A stretch of DNA of 64,000 nt from Paenibacillus antibioticophila (GCF_000455265.1 NZ_HG005140.1:153139-217138); one strand, 5' to 3'; shown: positions 15,729 to 24,345, numbered from the stretch's first letter. The notes: generated by a model from the sequence alone, not told the origin. Translations and numbers: made by a program.

Positions 15729-17726
15729 TTACCTTTGCCCTGCTGGCTCTGCTTGCAAGGTGCTTAATGTAGTATTAGCCTGAGTTGCCCCACCGTCAAA
15801 CTGAAGCGCCCCCAGCGTATATCCGGCATAGACCGGCTGAAGAGAAGCGAACAGCTCCTCCGCACGGTCCGGCTCATTCAGCGCCGCCTTATAGGCTGCA
15901 ATGATCGTCGCCAATTGCTCCGGGCTATAGGTGGTGCCTTCAATCCGGAACACCTCCAGCCCGGCTTCCTTCAGCTCACGCACAAGCGGCAGAAGACATA
16001 GCTCCTTGGCCAAGGTGAGATGATTGCGTCCATGCACATCACGGTATACCGGGCTTTCGCCCTTATCTGTCTTGAGCACCAGAATCGAATTAGCGACATA
16101 AGTATTATCCTCTTCGCCAACCGGTTCGAATACTTCAGTATTTTCGTACAGATCGTGCTCCATATACATCAAGGCCGGAGAGCCATGCACGAGGGCCTCC
16201 ATCGGTGCCGGCGCTTCAGCCAGCAGCGCGCGCAAATCGATCGCAGGCAGCTCCATGGAAGCTGTGAGCCGTGTTACTCCCATATTGTGATAGAAGCCCG
16301 CAGAGAGCTTGTTATACACGTTTAAATTGAAATCCCCAACGAGCGGATAGCCCTTCCCTGCAAATTTACGCACGGCCCCCAGATTCGTTACCATAACCCC
16401 ATCAATCGGCAGACGTTCACCGGAGAGTAAACCGTCGTAAATTTCAAATTGCAGTTCCGTCATCATCCGCGGCAAGCAAACATATAGCTTCACATCGCCC
16501 TTTTGCGCAGCAAGCTGCTTAATCTCTTCTTTGGTAAACGCATGATCGGGCTCATATACATCTCCTGAAAGGTAAATGTGATCTGCCCCGGCCTTCATGG
16601 CCGCCTCCGCCTGTGTGACATTATTCACATGTACGGAAAGCTCAAGACGGCTGGTCCCCGATTTCCTGGACGGTGAAAATTCAGACCAGATCTCCTTAAT
16701 CTCGTTCAGCCGCTTCTCCCCAAGCTCCCGTTCTTCCGTCGGTGTACTGAACACCTTGCCCGTACTGTAGAACTTTCCGGTTCCCTCATACCGCTTATTC
16801 ATGTTGGATAGCCCGGGACGGCCAAAGGCATAGGCGGTAGAAAAATCACGCTTCCGGTTCTCGTACAGCAGATCACGATCCTTGGCCCGCTCAAATCCGA
16901 CCGGATCGGCAATATAACGGTCAATTGCGTCTCCGTAAGCATTGATCAGCATCAGCACAAAGGCAGTATCCCGCATCCGGCCTTCAATCTTGAAGGACGT
17001 AATTCCGCCATGAATCAGCTCCGGAATATGCTCATACATGTACATATCCTTCACCGCCAGCGGATATTCGGAAGGATAGACGAAGCCGTCCTTTTTAACC
17101 CGGTAATCCCAGCGGCAAGGCTTCAGGCATTTTCCCCGGTTGCTGCTCATTCCGAAGACCAGGGAGCTGAAATAGCAATTCGCCCCGTGGACAGAGCACA
17201 TATCGCCATGGATGAAGTACTCCAGCTCCATTCCTGTTTGTGCCTTTAAATAACGGGTTGAAGCCAAATCCATCTCGCGCGAGGTTACGACCCGAGTGAC
17301 GCCTAGCTCCTTCAGGGCCTCTACCATTTCAATATTATGCACATTCATCATCACCGAGGAATGCACCGGGATCGAGAGGCCTAACTGCCGAATCAGCTCC
17401 AGCACGGCAAAGTCCTGGACAATAATCGCATCCGGAGCCGCGCTCTCCAGAAACCGCAAATAGTCAGCCGCTTCCTCAAGCTCTCCCTCATTCAGCAAAT
17501 TATTTACGGTCACATAAGCTCTTTTGCCTAAGGCGCGGGCGATTTGCACCGCCTCGGTGATCTGTTCATGGGTAAAGTTATACCCTTTGCGCATCATGCG
17601 CATATTCAGACTTGGTCCGCCGAAGTAGACCGCATCACAGTTGGCTTTGATAACCTCCTCGAAGATTTCAAAGGTTCCCGCCGGCGCAAGCAGTTCGACT
17701 TCTTTTCCATTAAAACAGCGTGCCAC
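15729..17726 (-). CDS. U32-family Fe-S protein (RlhA/YdcP-like, annotated as collagenase-like peptidase)
   Basis: A 665-residue protein with the U32 TIM-barrel core (LLAPAGTFEIFEEVIKANCD at the N terminus) and a long C-terminal extension like RlhA. Four cysteines arranged as DMCSVHGANC and, 15 residues on, GKCLKPCRWDY (about residues 170-200) match the [4Fe-4S] ligands of U32 proteins. Proven U32 members hydroxylate RNA (RlhA, TrhP) or, as UbiU/UbiV, hydroxylate ubiquinone precursors without oxygen; protease activity is doubtful. The GTG at 17726 is preceded by GGAGGAG. Position within a quinone/EET block invites a UbiU-like guess, but overall length favours an RNA hydroxylase. Confidence 0.88.
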   Translation of the reverse strand: MARCFNGKEVELLAPAGTFEIFEEVIKANCDAVYFGGPSLNMRMMRKGYNFTHEQITEAVQIARALGKRAYVTVNNLLNEGELEEAADYLRFLESAAPDAIIVQDFAVLELIRQLGLSIPVHSSVMMNVHNIEMVEALKELGVTRVVTSREMDLASTRYLKAQTGMELEYFIHGDMCSVHGANCYFSSLVFGMSSNRGKCLKPCRWDYRVKKDGFVYPSEYPLAVKDMYMYEHIPELIHGGITSFKIEGRMRDTAFVLMLINAYGDAIDRYIADPVGFERAKDRDLLYENRKRDFSTAYAFGRPGLSNMNKRYEGTGKFYSTGKVFSTPTEERELGEKRLNEIKEIWSEFSPSRKSGTSRLELSVHVNNVTQAEAAMKAGADHIYLSGDVYEPDHAFTKEEIKQLAAQKGDVKLYVCLPRMMTELQFEIYDGLLSGERLPIDGVMVTNLGAVRKFAGKGYPLVGDFNLNVYNKLSAGFYHNMGVTRLTASMELPAIDLRALLAEAPAPMEALVHGSPALMYMEHDLYENTEVFEPVGEEDNTYVANSILVLKTDKGESPVYRDVHGRNHLTLAKELCLLPLVRELKEAGLEVFRIEGTTYSPEQLATIIAAYKAALNEPDRAEELFASLQPVYAGYTLGALQFDGGATQANTTLSTLQAEPAGQR

Positions 17727-17811
17727 AGTGTTTCTCCTCCCCAGGTACCGCAAATAACTGCGTTATTTAACGGATTTTATCTTCCTCTATATGTTTTCGT
17801 GATTCAAAGAA

Positions 17812-18618
17812 TCAAGTTAAAACCAGCTTGAGCACAAGCACGATAGCAATCAGGACAACAAAGGACAGGACGAACCCCGTAGCCTTTGTACTCCAGACCA
17901 GCTTATGGTACTCCGAGCGCGGCTCCCCAATAATAAATCCCCGGGCCTCCATGGATAGCACCAGCTCCTCCGCACGGCGAAAGGCACTTACCGTAACCGG
18001 CACGAGCAATGAGACGAGCAGCTTGCCCTTCTCCAGCCAAGGCAGCTCTTTCAAGTCTGCGCCCCGCGCCGCTTGTGCTTTAAGAATCTTGTGAGTCTCA
18101 TCCAGAATTGTTGGAATAAAACGCAGCGCAATCCCCATCATCAAGGTCAGCCGATCTGCGGACACCCCGATTTTTTTCAGGGGAGCAAGCACGCCGCCAA
18201 GCCCCTGGTTCAGCAGCCCCGGCGTGGTTGTGAAGGTCAGCATCGCCGTAAATGACACTAACAGCAGCATCCGGCTTGCCGAGATCAATCCTCGTGATAA
18301 TCCCCCGGCGTATACCGTCACATTGCCGATTTCCAGGAGCAGTCTTCCCTCATCCACGGTCAGCGTCTGCACGACAAAAATAAAAACCATCAGTACCCAC
18401 AAGGGTTTGGCGGCTTTGGCGTAATATTTAAGCGGGATCAAGGTCATCTTCATATAGATGAGCGAAAATATCGCCGCCGCAAGGAGCGGAATCCAGGAAT
18501 CCACCAGAAGGAGTGCTGCCAAATAGAGGACCATTCCTGTCAGCTTGGCTCTCGGATCGATCGGATGAATCCAGGAGCCGGTCTCGATGCTCCGTCCGAA
18601 CAATAGTCTGTTGCGCAT
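17812..18618 (-). CDS. ECF transporter transmembrane subunit (EcfT/FmnA-like)
   Basis: A 268-residue membrane protein with about six helices and the EcfT coupling motifs: AQAARGADLKE (Ala-Arg-Gly) near residue 187 and RRAEELVLSMEARGF near 217, which contact the ATPases. EcfT joins two ATPases and a substrate-specific S component for vitamin transport. In the Listeria EET locus an EcfT-like protein (FmnA) works with EcfA/EcfA' and RibU to deliver flavin to the outside for FmnB. No S component is encoded in this window. It starts 3 bp after the second ATPase gene ends. Whether it is the housekeeping EcfT or an FmnA is not settled by sequence. Confidence 0.88.
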   Translation of the reverse strand: MRNRLLFGRSIETGSWIHPIDPRAKLTGMVLYLAALLLVDSWIPLLAAAIFSLIYMKMTLIPLKYYAKAAKPLWVLMVFIFVVQTLTVDEGRLLLEIGNVTVYAGGLSRGLISASRMLLLVSFTAMLTFTTTPGLLNQGLGGVLAPLKKIGVSADRLTLMMGIALRFIPTILDETHKILKAQAARGADLKELPWLEKGKLLVSLLVPVTVSAFRRAEELVLSMEARGFIIGEPRSEYHKLVWSTKATGFVLSFVVLIAIVLVLKLVLT

Positions 18619-18621
18619 CCT

Positions 18622-19506
18622 CTATCCGCCCCCTTTCCGCTCGATGTCTCCCGCTTCCAGCAATCGGCTGATGCGTGCAGCCGTTTGCTCCGCTGTCAGA
18701 CAAGGCTCCTCTTGCTCTAACCCGTATTGCTCCGCAAGCCGGTTCCATACCTTGATGCAGGCCGGAACCGCCAGATGGTATTCACTTTCCAGCCTTGCAG
18801 CTTCATGGACAAGCTCGGCCGGACTTCCCTGAAATACCTTCTTGCCCTGGTGCATGACAATCCAGGTGCCCGCATAAGGAAGCATCTCTTCGATCCGGTG
18901 GGTCACGACGATCACCGTCTTGCCTTCCTCCTGCTGCATTCTTCCCAGCAATTCGGCCAGCTCTGCCCGGCTCTCCGGGTCCAGCGTGGCCGTCGGCTCA
19001 TCGAGAACGATGACCTCCGGATCCATGGCCAGCACAGAGGCTATCGCCACCTTACGCATCTGTCCTCCGCTGAGATGAAAGGGATTCCGGGGCAGGAAGG
19101 ATTCATCCAGCCCCACTTGCCGCAAAGCACGGATTGCACTTTGGCGCGCAGCTTCCCGGTCCATTCCGAAATTCAGCGGGCCAAACATCAGATCCTTCTC
19201 CACCGTATCTTCAAACAGCTGCTGCTCCGGGAACTGAAAGACAAGTCCTACTCTGCGCCTCAATTCCTGCAGCAGCGGCTTGCCGCCTGCTTCAAGCGTA
19301 AAGTCCAGCACGCGAACCTTGCCTTCCGTCGGCTTCAGCAAGCCGTTGAAATGCTGCAGCAGCGTGGACTTCCCCGAGCCCGTAGCCCCCGCGATACCGG
19401 TAAACACGCCCTCTTCCAGGCGGAGGCTCACCTCATGAAGGGCGGAATGACTCCACATATTTCTGGCATCGTAGGCAAAGCTTACTTTTTCAAAATCAAC
19501 GGCCAT
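18622..19506 (-). CDS. ecfA2: ECF transporter ATPase A2
   Basis: A 294-residue ABC ATPase: Walker A GATGSGKST (near residue 40), Q loop VFQFPEQQLF typical of EcfA2, signature LSGGQMRKVAIA, Walker B VIVLDEPTATLD with catalytic Glu, and H loop VTHRIEE. It pairs with the neighbouring A1 ATPase on EcfT. It overlaps the A1 gene by 25 bp and is followed 3 bp later by ecfT, so one operon is clear. Here the energy is presumably used for flavin trafficking, by analogy with the Listeria EET locus. Confidence 0.92.
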   Translation of the reverse strand: MAVDFEKVSFAYDARNMWSHSALHEVSLRLEEGVFTGIAGATGSGKSTLLQHFNGLLKPTEGKVRVLDFTLEAGGKPLLQELRRRVGLVFQFPEQQLFEDTVEKDLMFGPLNFGMDREAARQSAIRALRQVGLDESFLPRNPFHLSGGQMRKVAIASVLAMDPEVIVLDEPTATLDPESRAELAELLGRMQQEEGKTVIVVTHRIEEMLPYAGTWIVMHQGKKVFQGSPAELVHEAARLESEYHLAVPACIKVWNRLAEQYGLEQEEPCLTAEQTAARISRLLEAGDIERKGGG

Positions 19507-20324
19507 ATCCGATCCTCCACTTCCCCGCTCTGCCGGATCTCTTGCGGCACGGTAATTCCCAGCTTGTTCAATTCCTTCTCCAGCCTGACAGGGTAAGGGG
19601 CAATAAGACGGCAGGCTTGCAGCAGCTGATCATCCTGGAACAGCTCCCAGGGAGTCAAATCTGCGGCAATCCCGCCGTCGCTCAATACGATGGCTCGGTC
19701 TGAAGCCATGATCTCCTCCGCATCGTGCGTGATCGAGATCATGGTGTACCTGCCTTCTTCCTTCATTCCTCGCAGAATATCCAGCAGCTCTCCTCGTGCT
19801 CGCTCATCCAGCATGGACGAAGCTTCGTCAAAAATGATAATGTCCGGCTCCAGCGCCAGGATTGCAGCAATGGCTACCCGTTGCTTCTGTCCTCCGGACA
19901 GTTCTGCCGGATGCTTCGATAACAGATGGCCGATCTCCAGCTTCTCTGCATAGCTATGTACCCGTTCCTTCATTTCTTCCCGCGGAATACAGCGGCTTTC
20001 CAGCCCGAAGGCAATATCCTCTTCTACGGTCGAGCCGATAAACTGATTGTCCGGGTTCTGGAATACCATTCCGATATGAGAGCGCAGCTTCCCGATGGTG
20101 GCGCTGGAGAGATGAATGCCCTGCACCTCGATCATCCCCTCATTGACTGCCAGCAATCCCCCGAGCAGCTTGGCCAGCGTGGATTTGCCGCAACCGTTCG
20201 GGCCTACCAGCGATACCCAGCTTCCCGGAAGGATGCTGAATGACAGATCGCTCAATACCGGCTGCTCCGGTGAATACGCGAAAGAAACATGCTGCACATG
20301 ATAAGCGGGTTGCTCTTCTGTCAT
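19482..20324 (-). CDS. ecfA1: ECF transporter ATPase A1
   Basis: A 280-residue ABC ATPase with Walker A GPNGCGKST, the EcfA1-type Q loop VFQNPDNQFIG, signature LSGGQKQRVAIA, Walker B IIIFDEASSMLD and H loop SITHDAEE. The Ser after DEA (instead of Thr) is a common variant. It follows eetB by 26 bp and overlaps ecfA2. The order eetA-eetB-A1-A2-T keeps all flavin and membrane functions on one transcript. Confidence 0.92.
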   Translation of the reverse strand: MTEEQPAYHVQHVSFAYSPEQPVLSDLSFSILPGSWVSLVGPNGCGKSTLAKLLGGLLAVNEGMIEVQGIHLSSATIGKLRSHIGMVFQNPDNQFIGSTVEEDIAFGLESRCIPREEMKERVHSYAEKLEIGHLLSKHPAELSGGQKQRVAIAAILALEPDIIIFDEASSMLDERARGELLDILRGMKEEGRYTMISITHDAEEIMASDRAIVLSDGGIAADLTPWELFQDDQLLQACRLIAPYPVRLEKELNKLGITVPQEIRQSGEVEDRIWPLILKK

Positions 20325-20349
20325 CCTTACCCCTCCTGTCTATTTATAT

Positions 20350-20913
20350 CTATACCGGCTTTGTCAAGAACCCCTCAAACAAGGATAACTTCGACAAGGA
20401 AGGGATCAGATACCGTACCGCAAGCCCGACGGCAATACCGGTCAATACGCCGGCAATTAACAATACCGGTAAATAGGACATGATTTTAGTTGTTTTCAAA
20501 TATACCGCCGCAGCTCCAAGCTGCCCGACATTATGAGAAATGCCCCCAACAATACTAACGCTGACCATACTGAAATTTTCACGTCCGAAGCTGAGCAGTC
20601 CCCACATCGCAAGAAAGCTCAACAGGGCTCCGCTGATGCTAAACAACAAACTGGAGAAGGTCCCCAGCATGAACGAACTGAGTAAGGTTTTTAATATAAC
20701 AACCATGAGGGCGTCTCTTCCTCTTAGGAAGTACAGGCAAGTAAGGACCATAATATTAGCCAGGCCCAGCTTGGCGCCCGGGACCCCCATATTCACAGGG
20801 ATCGAAGCCTCGATCAGACTGAGAACAACGGCTACCGCTGCAAAAATCGCCACGATGACCGTCCTCTTCAGAGAGAGATTGGCCTGCTCATTTAACGATG
20901 GCATCGATGTCAT
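20350..20913 (-). CDS. eetB: Gx transporter family membrane protein (EetB-like)
   Basis: A 187-residue membrane protein with about five helices, matching the family once called heptaprenyl diphosphate synthase component I (Gx transporter). Recognisable: PVNMGVPGAKLGLANI near residue 40, KTLLSSFMLGTFSS, SIVGGISHNVGQLGAA. These resemble ECF S components. In Listeria EetB is needed for extracellular electron transfer but its biochemical role is not settled. It overlaps eetA by 26 bp, so the two are probably co-translated. Confidence 0.9.
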   Translation of the reverse strand: MTSMPSLNEQANLSLKRTVIVAIFAAVAVVLSLIEASIPVNMGVPGAKLGLANIMVLTCLYFLRGRDALMVVILKTLLSSFMLGTFSSLLFSISGALLSFLAMWGLLSFGRENFSMVSVSIVGGISHNVGQLGAAAVYLKTTKIMSYLPVLLIAGVLTGIAVGLAVRYLIPSLSKLSLFEGFLTKPV

Positions 20914-21280
20914 CTCCTTCTGAAGGCGCGCCCTCGATCTCTACTAATAATTTATGAGGCAGGCAGACAATCGTACCTCCATTGCGCTCAATAAATCCGA
21001 AGGTAAGACATACCTTGTCCGGGCAATCCGCATCGATCATTTCAATACCGTAATCATGAACTTTAAGTAAATTATACCCATGTTCCGTATTTATCTCGAT
21101 TTCCTGTTCTTCACCGGTCAGTTCTACCGTGCGGAACAGTTTGCCATCCACCGTAATTTTAGCGATGCGTTGTGTGTTGTGATTGTTTTCACTAGGGCTG
21201 TCGCCAAACCATCTGGGCACTAGAAATGCAGCAGCAATGACGACGACCAAACCGATGAGTATGATATCTCCGCGCTTCAT
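20888..21280 (-). CDS. eetA: NusG domain II-containing membrane protein (EetA-like)
   Basis: A 130-residue protein with one N-terminal membrane anchor (about 5-22) and an extracytoplasmic NusG domain II-like beta fold (about 35-125). The paired cysteines DCPDKVCLTFGFI and GTIVCLPHKLLVEI are typical of the family. EetA is one of the defining but unexplained proteins of flavin-based EET. It is the first gene of the minus-strand operon, with TATAAT on the minus strand at 21332-21327 as its likely -10. Confidence 0.9.
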   Translation of the reverse strand: MKRGDIILIGLVVVIAAAFLVPRWFGDSPSENNHNTQRIAKITVDGKLFRTVELTGEEQEIEINTEHGYNLLKVHDYGIEMIDADCPDKVCLTFGFIERNGGTIVCLPHKLLVEIEGAPSEGDDIDAIVK

Positions 21281-21510
21281 GACAAACTCCCTTATTTTTT
21301 AATTATATAAATCTTAGATGAAACCATTATACCTGTTAGGCTCCAATCATCCGTGTGATAAATGTATCATTTTTTGCCGCATTTCACAAAATCATCACTT
21401 AGGAAGGGTATAATGCAGGAAGGAGCCTCTGTGAGGATTGATACTTTTAGTGCAGTTTCTTTTCTGCTACAATCAAGGTCGACATGAATGAGAAATGAGG
21501 ATGCATACCT
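21281..21510. promoter_or_regulatory. Divergent promoter region between eetA and fmnB
   Basis: A plus-strand TATAAT lies at 21409-21414 and a minus-strand TATAAT at 21332-21327. Between them GTGAT-AAATGT-ATCAT (21356-21371) is an imperfect palindrome centred about 43 bp upstream of the predicted eetA start. Its arm spacing differs from the canonical GTGA-N6-TCAC, so FNR binding here is uncertain. Confidence 0.4.
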
Positions 21511-22590
21511 ATGTTCAAAAATAAAGCGGTCGTCCTGCTGCTATCCGCAGCTCTTCTGACAGGCCTGCTCAGCGGCTGTGGCAGCACTTCAAGTAAAAAC
21601 AGCAGCGCAGTCAACGCTAACGGACAAGCTCAGACCGTCACGCCTGTAAGCGAAACCTTCTTCATCTTCGATACCGTCGTGACCATTAAAATTTATGATA
21701 ACCGTGCGACTACGAAAAACTTTGAAGAGCTCGAGGACTTGATGAAGGATATCGATTATAAAATTAACCGTTCCAACGAGGACAGTGAAATCTATGCTGT
21801 GAATGCCAACGCCGGCATTGCCCCGGTTAAGGTGTCCCAAGAGACCTTCGATCTGGTCAAGATTGCGGTCGACTATGCCAAGCAGACCAATGGTCTGCTC
21901 GATCCCTCGATCGGACCGCTCGTCAGCCTCTGGAATATCGGCCACGAGGACGCCCATGTTCCACCTGCTGAGGATATTGCCGCAGCTCAGAAGCTGATCG
22001 ATTACCGGAAGGTGGAGTTAAATGAAGATACGCTTGAAATTTACCTTCAGGACAAGGGAATGGATCTCGACCTTGGCTCCTACGGCAAGGGCTACGCGGC
22101 TGACCTGATCTACGATAAATTGAAAGAACAGGGCTTTGACAGTGCTATCATTGATCTCGGCGGCAACGTCTTCGCCATGGGCAGCAAGCCCGGCAATCTG
22201 GAATGGACGGTTGGCATTCAGGATCCGACTCAGGAACGAGGCAATGATATTGGCACCGTCAAGGTGATCGATAAGACCGTCGTAACCGCAGGCATTTATG
22301 AACGCTATTTCGTAGAGAACGGCAAGTTCTACATGCATATTCTTGATCCGCGGACCGGCTATCCGGCAGATAACAATATCAGCAGTGTCACGATCATTGC
22401 CGATTCCTCTACGGCTGCCGATACGATGGACACTTCACTGCTCATTATGGGCATCGAGGATGGCTTGAAGTTTGCCGAGGAGAACAACACAGAAGCCTTG
22501 TTCATTACCAAGGACAAGCAGCTCTATGCCACTCCGGGCTTTAAAGAATTGCTCAATAAGAGCAATGACGATTATAGCTACGCTAACTGA
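21511..22590 (+). CDS. fmnB: FAD:protein FMN transferase lipoprotein (FmnB/ApbE)
   Basis: A 359-residue lipoprotein: signal peptide with lipobox LLSGC (Cys23), then an ApbE domain. Family landmarks: the N-terminal FIFDTVVTIKIYD, LDPSIGPLVSLWNIG, DLGSYGKGYAAD, IDLGGNVFAMG and the metal/FAD-binding HILDPRTGYPADN near residue 275 with the later DTMDTSLL aspartate/threonine. It splits FAD and attaches FMN covalently to Ser/Thr of target domains, here most likely PplA. It is transcribed away from the eetA operon. No other ApbE is present in the window. Confidence 0.93.
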   Translation: MFKNKAVVLLLSAALLTGLLSGCGSTSSKNSSAVNANGQAQTVTPVSETFFIFDTVVTIKIYDNRATTKNFEELEDLMKDIDYKINRSNEDSEIYAVNANAGIAPVKVSQETFDLVKIAVDYAKQTNGLLDPSIGPLVSLWNIGHEDAHVPPAEDIAAAQKLIDYRKVELNEDTLEIYLQDKGMDLDLGSYGKGYAADLIYDKLKEQGFDSAIIDLGGNVFAMGSKPGNLEWTVGIQDPTQERGNDIGTVKVIDKTVVTAGIYERYFVENGKFYMHILDPRTGYPADNNISSVTIIADSSTAADTMDTSLLIMGIEDGLKFAEENNTEALFITKDKQLYATPGFKELLNKSNDDYSYAN

Positions 22591-23081
22591 TTAATGATGC
22601 TGCATGCAGGGGGTAACGTGTGAAGGTTGCCCCATTTAACTCGCGCTCTAGAGGTTTAACTGTTCTTCTTGGAGAGCGGCTATTTCACTTTTGTACGGAT
22701 TATCGTACAAAAAGTTGTCGTTACAGTCGAAGACAAGCCACTTTGTACGAAAAAACATACAAAAACTTTCATTTATGCCTTGGATAGGCCATTTTTGTAC
22801 GAATAATCGTATAAAATGCTTCCATCCGTGCTTAGACGGATTTTTTTATATGGAATATCGTACAAACCCACCTCATTTCACATTTATAATGATTCGTTTA
22901 TGATGATTCGTTGATGTCGTTAATGACTCTTAGTTGATGACTCTTATAGGTATAGGAGAATAGTGATATTAGATCGAAGCAACAACAAAAAGGACGTTTT
23001 CTTGACTTTTCATGAAAATTCCTGTAATATTACATCTTAGATTGTAAACCCCATATCATGTTCCTCAAAAGATTATAACCC
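22591..23081. other. 490-bp intergenic region with repeat array A
   Basis: After fmnB a weak hairpin (GGGGTAAC/GTTGCCCC, 22610-22632) could act as a terminator. The 52-bp-step palindrome array occupies 22689-22870. The rest is AT-rich and holds no convincing gene. Confidence 0.55.
22689..22870 (+). repeat. Palindromic 52-bp-step array A (4 units)
   Basis: Four copies of a palindromic core of the form GTACG-N6-CGTAC flanked by T-run and A-run start at 22693, 22745, 22797 and 22848, so steps are 52, 52 and 51 bp. Cores are imperfect (for example GTACGGATTATCGTAC, GTACGAATAATCGTAT). The ~30-bp spacers differ but often end in GGCC-like bases before the T-run. Confidence 0.85.
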
Positions 23082-23420
23082 TCACATACCATTCCGGTAT
23101 GAAAATTCCTTATTTATGACCCTAAGAGTAAGAATGTTGGCAGTATTCGAGTATTTCTGATTCAAGCTGGCGCGGTCATCGGAGCCGCAAGGACAATTGA
23201 GAGGTAGGGCTTTTGTTGTATTAGAAACCGTAGATACGGTTGTAGTCTGAGCAGGAACATCCCATGGTTCTTCATGCAAGCTGGAAGGCCGGGTTACAAT
23301 AATATTTCCCGCTGATTCGGGAACCCAAATGCAAGCGTCCCACGGATTTTGTGATCCGGCGGACGCTTGCGTCCATTTTGGGGAGAAACGGGCATAAGCT
23401 TGTTCCGGGTAAAGCAGCAT
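23082..23420 (-). CDS. Hypothetical protein, 112 residues
   Basis: The ATG at 23420 is preceded 6-7 nt upstream by a strong GGAGGGAGGGAG ribosome site, which is the main reason to accept it. The protein starts MLLYPEQAYARFSPKWTQAS and has Trp/Pro-rich segments (DACIWVPES, HEEPWDVPAQ), a Thr/Ser stretch and a CPCG pair. There is no signal peptide or membrane helix. I do not recognise a family. The last ~30 residues look less protein-like. Confidence 0.5.
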   Translation of the reverse strand: MLLYPEQAYARFSPKWTQASAGSQNPWDACIWVPESAGNIIVTRPSSLHEEPWDVPAQTTTVSTVSNTTKALPLNCPCGSDDRASLNQKYSNTANILTLRVINKEFSYRNGM

Positions 23421-23489
23421 GCATATTCTCCCTCCCTCCGTCCCACACTACAGATGTCTTTCCAATTCAGTCCAAAGGGGTGTTGAACA

Positions 23490-23648
23490 ATGCGTGAAGG
23501 GTTAATTCCTGCTGTTCTTGGAACGGTCGTCACTGCATCAGCCGCATCACTGCTTGGAAGCAAGTACAAGCTTGCTGCAACCGGAGTTCTTGGATTTGGT
23601 CTGGCCCACATTGTGCTGGGCGCGATCGACCTGATTGAGCACCGCTAG
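23490..23648 (+). CDS. Small hydrophobic protein, 52 residues
   Basis: Begins MREGLIPAVLGTVVTASAAS and ends in IDLIEHR. AAGGGGTG lies about 9 nt before the ATG, and a good terminator follows at once. Two short hydrophobic stretches (about 5-21 and 30-47) suggest a small membrane peptide. Short proteins of this kind (GLIPAVLGT...GFGLAHIVLG) occur in Paenibacillus genomes as far as I recall, but no function is known to me. It is divergent from the preceding hypothetical gene. Confidence 0.7.
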   Translation: MREGLIPAVLGTVVTASAASLLGSKYKLAATGVLGFGLAHIVLGAIDLIEHR

Positions 23649-23664
23649 CCTAACGAGAAGGACA

Positions 23665-23707
23665 GAGCTATTCTGCAGACTTTCGGGTCTGTCAGGATAG
23701 CTTTTTT
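23665..23707 (+). terminator. Terminator after the 52-residue gene
   Basis: GAGCTATTCTG and CAGGATAGC form a stem with an inner AGAC/GTCT pairing, followed by six to seven T (23701-23707). Confidence 0.8.
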
Positions 23708-23854
23708 AGCATTTGCTGTTATACTTAAAAATCTATGAAAAAAATATGTACAAAATTTGTACAAAACATCCGTTCAGCCTGCATCCTCTCGCTCTTTCAG
23801 GGTTTTCAACGTGTTTTCAGAGGAAAATTTCTAGGACTATCGTCTATTGACTTT

Positions 23855-23912
23855 CCAACATATAGTAGTAAAATTGATTAGGCATAACTAAATGTAGTGT
23901 ATATAGTAAGTA
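23855..23912. promoter_or_regulatory. Candidate NrdR boxes upstream of nrdI
   Basis: ATATAGTA occurs at 23860 and again at 23901 (41 bp apart) within CAACATATAGTAGTA and TAGTGTATATAGTAAG, which resemble the AT-rich NrdR box. NrdR normally binds paired boxes near nrd promoters. The spacing is about four helical turns rather than the more usual three. Confidence 0.4.
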
Positions 23913-23985
23913 CAGCCGTATTTATGATAAAAATCATTGCTTTTAGTTACTAGACACATAACAAGAGTCCAGGAGGATCAGGGCC

Positions 23986-24345
23986 ATGCTTATTGCGTAC
24001 GATTCGAAGACCGGAAACGTCCGGCGGTTCATTAACAAATTGAAACTTCCAGCGGTTCAGATCGAGGAGACTATGACAATAGACGAGCCCTATGTGCTTG
24101 TTACATATACCACCGGTTTTGGCCAAATTCCGGCGAAGGTATCCGCCTTTCTGGAGAAGAATCACTCCGGCTTGAAGGGCATTGCCGCCAGCGGCAACAA
24201 AAATTGGGGCCAACTGTTCGCGCACAGCGCTGACTTGATCTCGGAGCGCTACAATGTCCCGGTGATCGGTAAGTTCGAGCTGTCGGGAACCTTTGGCGAC
24301 GTACAACGCATAAAACAGGAGGTGGATCGGATTGCGGCACATTGA
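23986..24345 (+). CDS. nrdI: NrdI flavodoxin-like RNR activator
   Basis: A 119-residue flavodoxin-like protein that supplies superoxide for assembling the dimanganese-tyrosyl radical cofactor of NrdF. The FMN phosphate loop YDSKTGNVRRFI is at the N terminus, the VTYTTGFGQIP loop follows near residue 39 and GNKNWGQLFAHSAD near 68. Length is usual. AGGAGG lies upstream of the ATG. The nrdE start overlaps its 3' end by 14 bp, so nrdIEF form one operon. Confidence 0.95.
   Translation: MLIAYDSKTGNVRRFINKLKLPAVQIEETMTIDEPYVLVTYTTGFGQIPAKVSAFLEKNHSGLKGIAASGNKNWGQLFAHSADLISERYNVPVIGKFELSGTFGDVQRIKQEVDRIAAH

Noticed and set aside
15729-17726. Collagenase function for the U32 protein
   Set aside because: Studied members with the four cluster cysteines act as hydroxylases; no protease motif is visible.
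21356-21371. FNR box for fmnB
   Set aside because: Arm spacing is 8 rather than 6 for GTGA/TCAN and the distance to the fmnB -10 is unfavourable; kept only as a weak palindrome.
22689-22870. CRISPR array
   Set aside because: Regular spacing suggested it, but the cores are imperfect palindromes, spacers are not unique in the usual way and no cas genes are in the window.
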